Of a stretch of DNA of 64,000 bases, positions 61,501-64,000 are shown in pieces. This DNA is from Bacteroides timonensis (GTDB lineage: Bacteria > Bacteroidota > Bacteroidia > Bacteroidales > Bacteroidaceae), in NCBI RefSeq assembly GCF_000513195.1, contig NZ_CBVI010000089.1, forward strand, positions 17,657 through 81,656, given 5' to 3'. The position numbers and the translations under genes are program-made. Numbering within the stretch: position 1 is the stretch's first letter; every line of letters begins with the position of its first letter. Below the pieces are notes generated by a model. The model was given only the letters and a program-made list of their open reading frames with translations, was not told the DNA's origin and searched no databases.

Positions 61501-61953
61501 ATGAGAGTAGTCATACAACGTGTCGGACACGCTTCTGTTACAATCAACGGAACATGCAAATCCGCTATAGGGAAAGGGCTTCTGATATTGGTAGGTATTG
61601 AGGAAACAGACGGACAAGAAGATATTGACTGGCTTTGCAAAAAAATTGTCAACCTGCGTGTCTTTGACGACGAGAATGGAGTAATGAACAAATCAATCCT
61701 CGACATTAACGGTGAAATACTGGTAATCAGTCAGTTTACCTTGCATGCTTCTACAAAGAAGGGTAACCGTCCTTCATATATACGTGCAGCAAAGCCCGAT
61801 ATTTCCGTTCCGCTGTATGAACAGTTTTGCAAAGATTTGAGTTTTCTATTAGGCAAAGAAATAGGTACCGGAGAATTTGGTGCCGACATGAAGGTAGAAT
61901 TATTAAACGATGGCCCTGTGACCATCTGTATGGATACAAAAAACAAGGAATGA
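61501..61953 (+). CDS. dtd: D-aminoacyl-tRNA deacylase
   Basis: 150 residues, the DTD length. It removes D-amino acids wrongly loaded on tRNA, and also glycine from tRNA-Ala. The family motifs are present: MRVVIQRV at the start, ISQFTLHAST (about 77-86) and the cis-proline segment NDGPVTI (about 137-143). The stop overlaps the ATG of the next gene (ATGA at 61950-61953), so the two are translationally coupled. Confidence 0.97.
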   Translation: MRVVIQRVGHASVTINGTCKSAIGKGLLILVGIEETDGQEDIDWLCKKIVNLRVFDDENGVMNKSILDINGEILVISQFTLHASTKKGNRPSYIRAAKPDISVPLYEQFCKDLSFLLGKEIGTGEFGADMKVELLNDGPVTICMDTKNKE

Positions 61954-62291
61954 TGACATTAGAAGAAGCTCAGCATCAGGTAGATTGCTGGATTAAAAAG
62001 TATGGTGTACGCTATTTCAGCGAACTCACCAATATGGCTGTCCTTACTGAGGAGGTAGGTGAACTGGCAAGAGTTATGTCCCGCAAATACGGTGACCAAT
62101 CCTTCAAAGAAGGAGAAAAAGATAATATCGAAGACGAAATAGCGGATGTCCTCTGGGTACTACTCTGCATTGCCAATCAGACAGGTGTAAACGTCACTGA
62201 AGCGTTTGCCCGCAATCTGGAGAAGAAAACCCAACGGGATAACACCCGCCATATCAATAATCCTAAATTGCAAGACCATGGAGAAGAATGA
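61950..62291 (+). CDS. MazG-like nucleotide pyrophosphohydrolase
   Basis: 113 residues starting at the ATG that overlaps the dtd stop; the longer in-frame reading from an upstream codon overlaps dtd widely and is rejected. The MazG fold is shown by LTEEVGELARVMSRKYG and DEIADVLWVLLCIANQ, which carry the EExE and (E)xxD metal ligands. Such proteins hydrolyse nucleoside triphosphates to monophosphates and pyrophosphate and may clean the nucleotide pool. It lies between dtd and deoC and its end overlaps the deoC start by 14 bases. Confidence 0.9.
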   Translation: MMTLEEAQHQVDCWIKKYGVRYFSELTNMAVLTEEVGELARVMSRKYGDQSFKEGEKDNIEDEIADVLWVLLCIANQTGVNVTEAFARNLEKKTQRDNTRHINNPKLQDHGEE

Positions 62292-63180
62292 ACCTAACCA
62301 GAACAAGTATGATGCCGCATTGGCAAAGTACAACACACAGCTGGACGATACGGAAGTAGCTGCCCAGGTAGCGAAAATCATTGCAGAAAAAGTGCCCGGA
62401 AACCATACGGAGGAGGTCAAGAAATTCTTGTTCCACTGCATTGATCTTACTACACTGAACACTACGGACAGCGATGAAAGCGTGATGAAATTCACTCAAA
62501 AAGTAAATCAGTTCGACGAAGAATTCCCTGATTTGGAGAATGTCGCTGCTATCTGTGTTTACCCTAACTTCGCAGAAATCGTAAAGAGTACCCTGGAAGT
62601 AGAGGATGTAAAAATAGCCTGTGTCTCGGCAGGTTTTCCTTCCTCACAAACCTTCACAGAAGTAAAAGTAGCAGAAACCGCCATGGCACTGATGGAAGGT
62701 GCAGACGAAATAGATATCGTAATTTCAGTAGGCAAATTCCTGAGTGGAGACTACGAAAACATGTGCGAAGAGATACAGGAACTGAAAGATGTCTGCAAGG
62801 AACATCACATGAAAGTGATTCTGGAAACAGGCGCTCTGAAGAGTGCTTCCAATATCATGAAAGCCTCTATCCTATCCATGTATTCGGGCGCAGACTTTAT
62901 AAAGACATCTACCGGGAAACAACAACCCGCTGCAACCCCGGAAGCCGCTTATATAATGTGCCGGGCTATTAAAGAATATTACGATAAAACCGGCAATAAA
63001 GTAGGTTTCAAACCTGCCGGAGGCATTAATACCGTAAATGACGCTGTCATCTACTACACTATCGTCAAAGAGGTGCTTGGCGAAGAATGGCTCAACAACC
63101 AATGGTTCCGCTTGGGCACCAGCCGCCTGGCCAATCTTCTGCTTTCGGACATCAAAGGCATGGAAATGAAGTTCTTCTAA
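62278..63180 (+). CDS. deoC: Deoxyribose-phosphate aldolase
   Basis: 300 residues from the ATG at 62278 (MEKNEPNQNKYD), which overlaps the previous gene by 14 bases; an earlier frame start at 62206 is rejected because it runs deep into that gene. It cleaves 2-deoxyribose-5-phosphate to glyceraldehyde-3-phosphate and acetaldehyde in deoxynucleoside breakdown. GADEIDIVISVGKFLSGDY and ADFIKTSTGKQ (Schiff-base lysine) are the key segments, followed by GFKPAGGI. An N-terminal extension of about 60 residues makes it longer than the 220-250 residues of many DeoC proteins. Confidence 0.96.
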   Translation: MEKNEPNQNKYDAALAKYNTQLDDTEVAAQVAKIIAEKVPGNHTEEVKKFLFHCIDLTTLNTTDSDESVMKFTQKVNQFDEEFPDLENVAAICVYPNFAEIVKSTLEVEDVKIACVSAGFPSSQTFTEVKVAETAMALMEGADEIDIVISVGKFLSGDYENMCEEIQELKDVCKEHHMKVILETGALKSASNIMKASILSMYSGADFIKTSTGKQQPAATPEAAYIMCRAIKEYYDKTGNKVGFKPAGGINTVNDAVIYYTIVKEVLGEEWLNNQWFRLGTSRLANLLLSDIKGMEMKFF

Positions 63181-63215
63181 GAGCTTCCATACTATAATAA
63201 AAACTAAAGAAGCTT

Positions 63216-63242
63216 GATAGGAAAAGCGAAACTTTTCCTATC
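63216..63242 (+). promoter_or_regulatory. 11-bp perfect palindrome overlapping a promoter box
   Basis: GATAGGAAAAG (63216-63226) and CTTTTCCTATC (63232-63242) pair perfectly with a 5-base loop. It can end the deoC message, 36 bases after its stop. Its right end overlaps the -7 box at 63239-63246, so it can also be an operator site. Confidence 0.6.
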
Positions 63243-63246
63243 TTTG
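63239..63246 (+). promoter_or_regulatory. Bacteroidetes -7 box for the leader RNA and DUF1266-like gene
   Basis: TATCTTTG, exact match to TAnnTTTG. Transcription would begin near 63253, giving a leader of about 235 bases before the T run at 63483-63487. Confidence 0.6.
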
Positions 63247-63252
63247 CGACAA

Positions 63253-63487
63253 CATAAGCCAATAGAGTTTTGGCTAAAGCATTGTATTAGAGAACGTTTC
63301 ATTTATTACCTTTTTCCTGGAATTCGGCAAAATTCAATCTATGAAAGGTAATGAGCAAACGGGTCTCACGCACTTTCGTGTATATACTCTTGTTATATAT
63401 CGAATAGGCGTGAGACTGTTGCTTGTATTTCATAGACGGTTTGCCGAAGCCTCAGGAATGGTACAAGTAACAGTTCTCACGCTTTTT
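63253..63487 (+). ncRNA. Candidate structured leader RNA or attenuator
   Basis: Three segments compete. Segment 1 (63353-63371, ending GTCTCACGC) pairs with segment 2 (63408-63427, starting GCGTGAGAC) inside a long rod that extends to about 63320-63455 through TCTATGAAA/TTTCATAGA and TTCGGCAAA/TTTGCCGAA. Segment 3 (63462-63482) is TACAAGTAACAGTTCTCACGC in two pieces, TACAAGTAACAG and TTCTCACGC, and is nearly the exact complement of segment 2; it is followed by TTTTT. Pairing 2 with 3 makes an intrinsic terminator, pairing 1 with 2 prevents it. The 5' end has a small AGCCAA/TTGGCT hairpin. An attenuator for the next gene or a separate small RNA such as a 6S-type RNA are the main choices; ligand unknown. 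Confidence 0.55.
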
Positions 63488-63511
63488 GATAACAAACGTA
63501 AAGATAAGAGT

Positions 63512-64000
63512 ATGGAAACAAATTCGGCACCCCTCTTCCATCGGAATCCACAGGCACCTCCTGTGAACCGAAATCGCGAACAAGCCCTTCTCATCGGACT
63601 GATGAGCGGAGAGCAAGAGTTTTTTTACACAAACAGTCTGACTACGGGAAGAAGTCGTAAGGAGCTGTCCCGACATCTTTCTTTAGCCGTAAGACTAAAA
63701 GACAAACCTAACATTCAACTGGTATTTAACTTTCTCAAAGAGGAAGGAGAACGCAGTGCATACAACATCATGATTTCTCTTTTTCTATCGGAGCATAACG
63801 AAAAAAAACGCGAAGCACTCATCAAAGAACGCTTTCTTGGCATCGATCGCTTCGTACAATATTGCAGAAATCTGAGTGATTTCCTGGTCTACATCAAAGA
63901 GAATAACACAATCGAAATAACCAACGAAGACCTCCAACGGGGCATATTAGCATGGGATTTAGGGCATTTGGTAAGTCTCGCCCGCATATCTTACGACTAT
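63512..64000 (+). CDS. DUF1266-like protein, N-terminal part (runs off the right edge)
   Basis: 163 codons are visible with no stop. The beginning METNSAPLFHRNPQAPPVNR shows no signal peptide. GILAWDLGHLVSLARISYDY at the visible end resembles the AWDLgR.vnLaRwgY core of DUF1266 proteins, whose function is unknown. The part before it is helical and charged. It follows the folded leader by 24 bases, and nothing else lies between, so it should be the gene that the leader controls if the leader is an attenuator. Confidence 0.7.
   Translation, partial: METNSAPLFHRNPQAPPVNRNREQALLIGLMSGEQEFFYTNSLTTGRSRKELSRHLSLAVRLKDKPNIQLVFNFLKEEGERSAYNIMISLFLSEHNEKKREALIKERFLGIDRFVQYCRNLSDFLVYIKENNTIEITNEDLQRGILAWDLGHLVSLARISYDY

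Larger units (their letters stand above)
63181..63511 (+). other. Structured leader region before the DUF1266-like gene
   Basis: 331 bases without a gene after deoC. They hold a hairpin over a promoter box, then a long folded leader with an alternative terminator, described below. The arrangement is that of a riboregulator or a short free RNA. Confidence 0.6.

Noticed and set aside
62206..62277. Upstream in-frame start of deoC
   Set aside because: It would overlap the MazG-like gene by 86 bases; the ATG at 62278 gives a normal N-terminus.

Overview
The window looks like a chromosomal piece of a gut Bacteroides. The reasons are two SusC-type receptors with a SusD lipoprotein, two hybrid two-component sensor/regulators, many secreted glycoside hydrolases, an S-type sulfatase, promoter -7 boxes of the Bacteroidetes form TAnnTTTG, and little Shine-Dalgarno signal. 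Nothing in the sequence fixes the species. No rRNA, tRNA, CRISPR array, transposase or phage structural gene was seen.

Region 1 (1-22956, all minus strand) is a polysaccharide utilisation locus for a uronic-acid-containing heteroglycan. In transcription order it holds a hybrid two-component regulator, then an operon-like run GH105, GH2, FAD oxidoreductase, GH130, GH105, GH115 and GH31, then an MGH1-like (GH63-type) glycosidase, and a SusC receptor that runs off the left edge. Its SusD partner should lie further left. Region 2 (23144-42591, minus strand) is a second glycan locus: GH2, hybrid regulator, two Tat-exported Gfo/Idh/MocA oxidoreductases, a small membrane protein, a double DUF1080 protein, an ApbE-like protein, SusC, SusD, a sulfatase and a GH43 lipoprotein. 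The Gfo/Idh plus DUF1080 part resembles the 3-keto-glycoside route of glycan cleavage.

Region 3 (42935-55891, minus strand) is the most unusual part. It is a eukaryotic-type phospho-signalling island: a zinc-ribbon protein, a membrane Ser/Thr kinase with seven N-terminal K-T-L-(R/H)-P repeats, a four-module AAA ATPase, an FHA protein carrying the same kind of motif, a PP2C phosphatase and a membrane HTH-like protein. A separately promoted unit follows: a 40-residue small ORF, three DUF2589-like proteins, a 65-residue zinc ribbon and an M15-type peptidase, closed by a good intrinsic terminator. I do not recognise this as a described system. The kinase, phosphatase and FHA set recalls type VI secretion or TerY-P control modules, but none of their effector machinery is here.

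Region 4 (55892-57089) is a gene-poor divergent intergenic region with five inverted-repeat or tandem-repeat structures. One is a 22-bp array that has a twin at 18753-18860.

Region 5 (57090-64000, plus strand) is housekeeping: mnmG, apt, uvrC, dtd, a MazG-like pyrophosphohydrolase and deoC, with a parS-like site between mnmG and apt. After deoC comes a promoter followed by a leader that can fold into two mutually exclusive hairpins, one an intrinsic terminator, just before a partial DUF1266-like gene that leaves the window.
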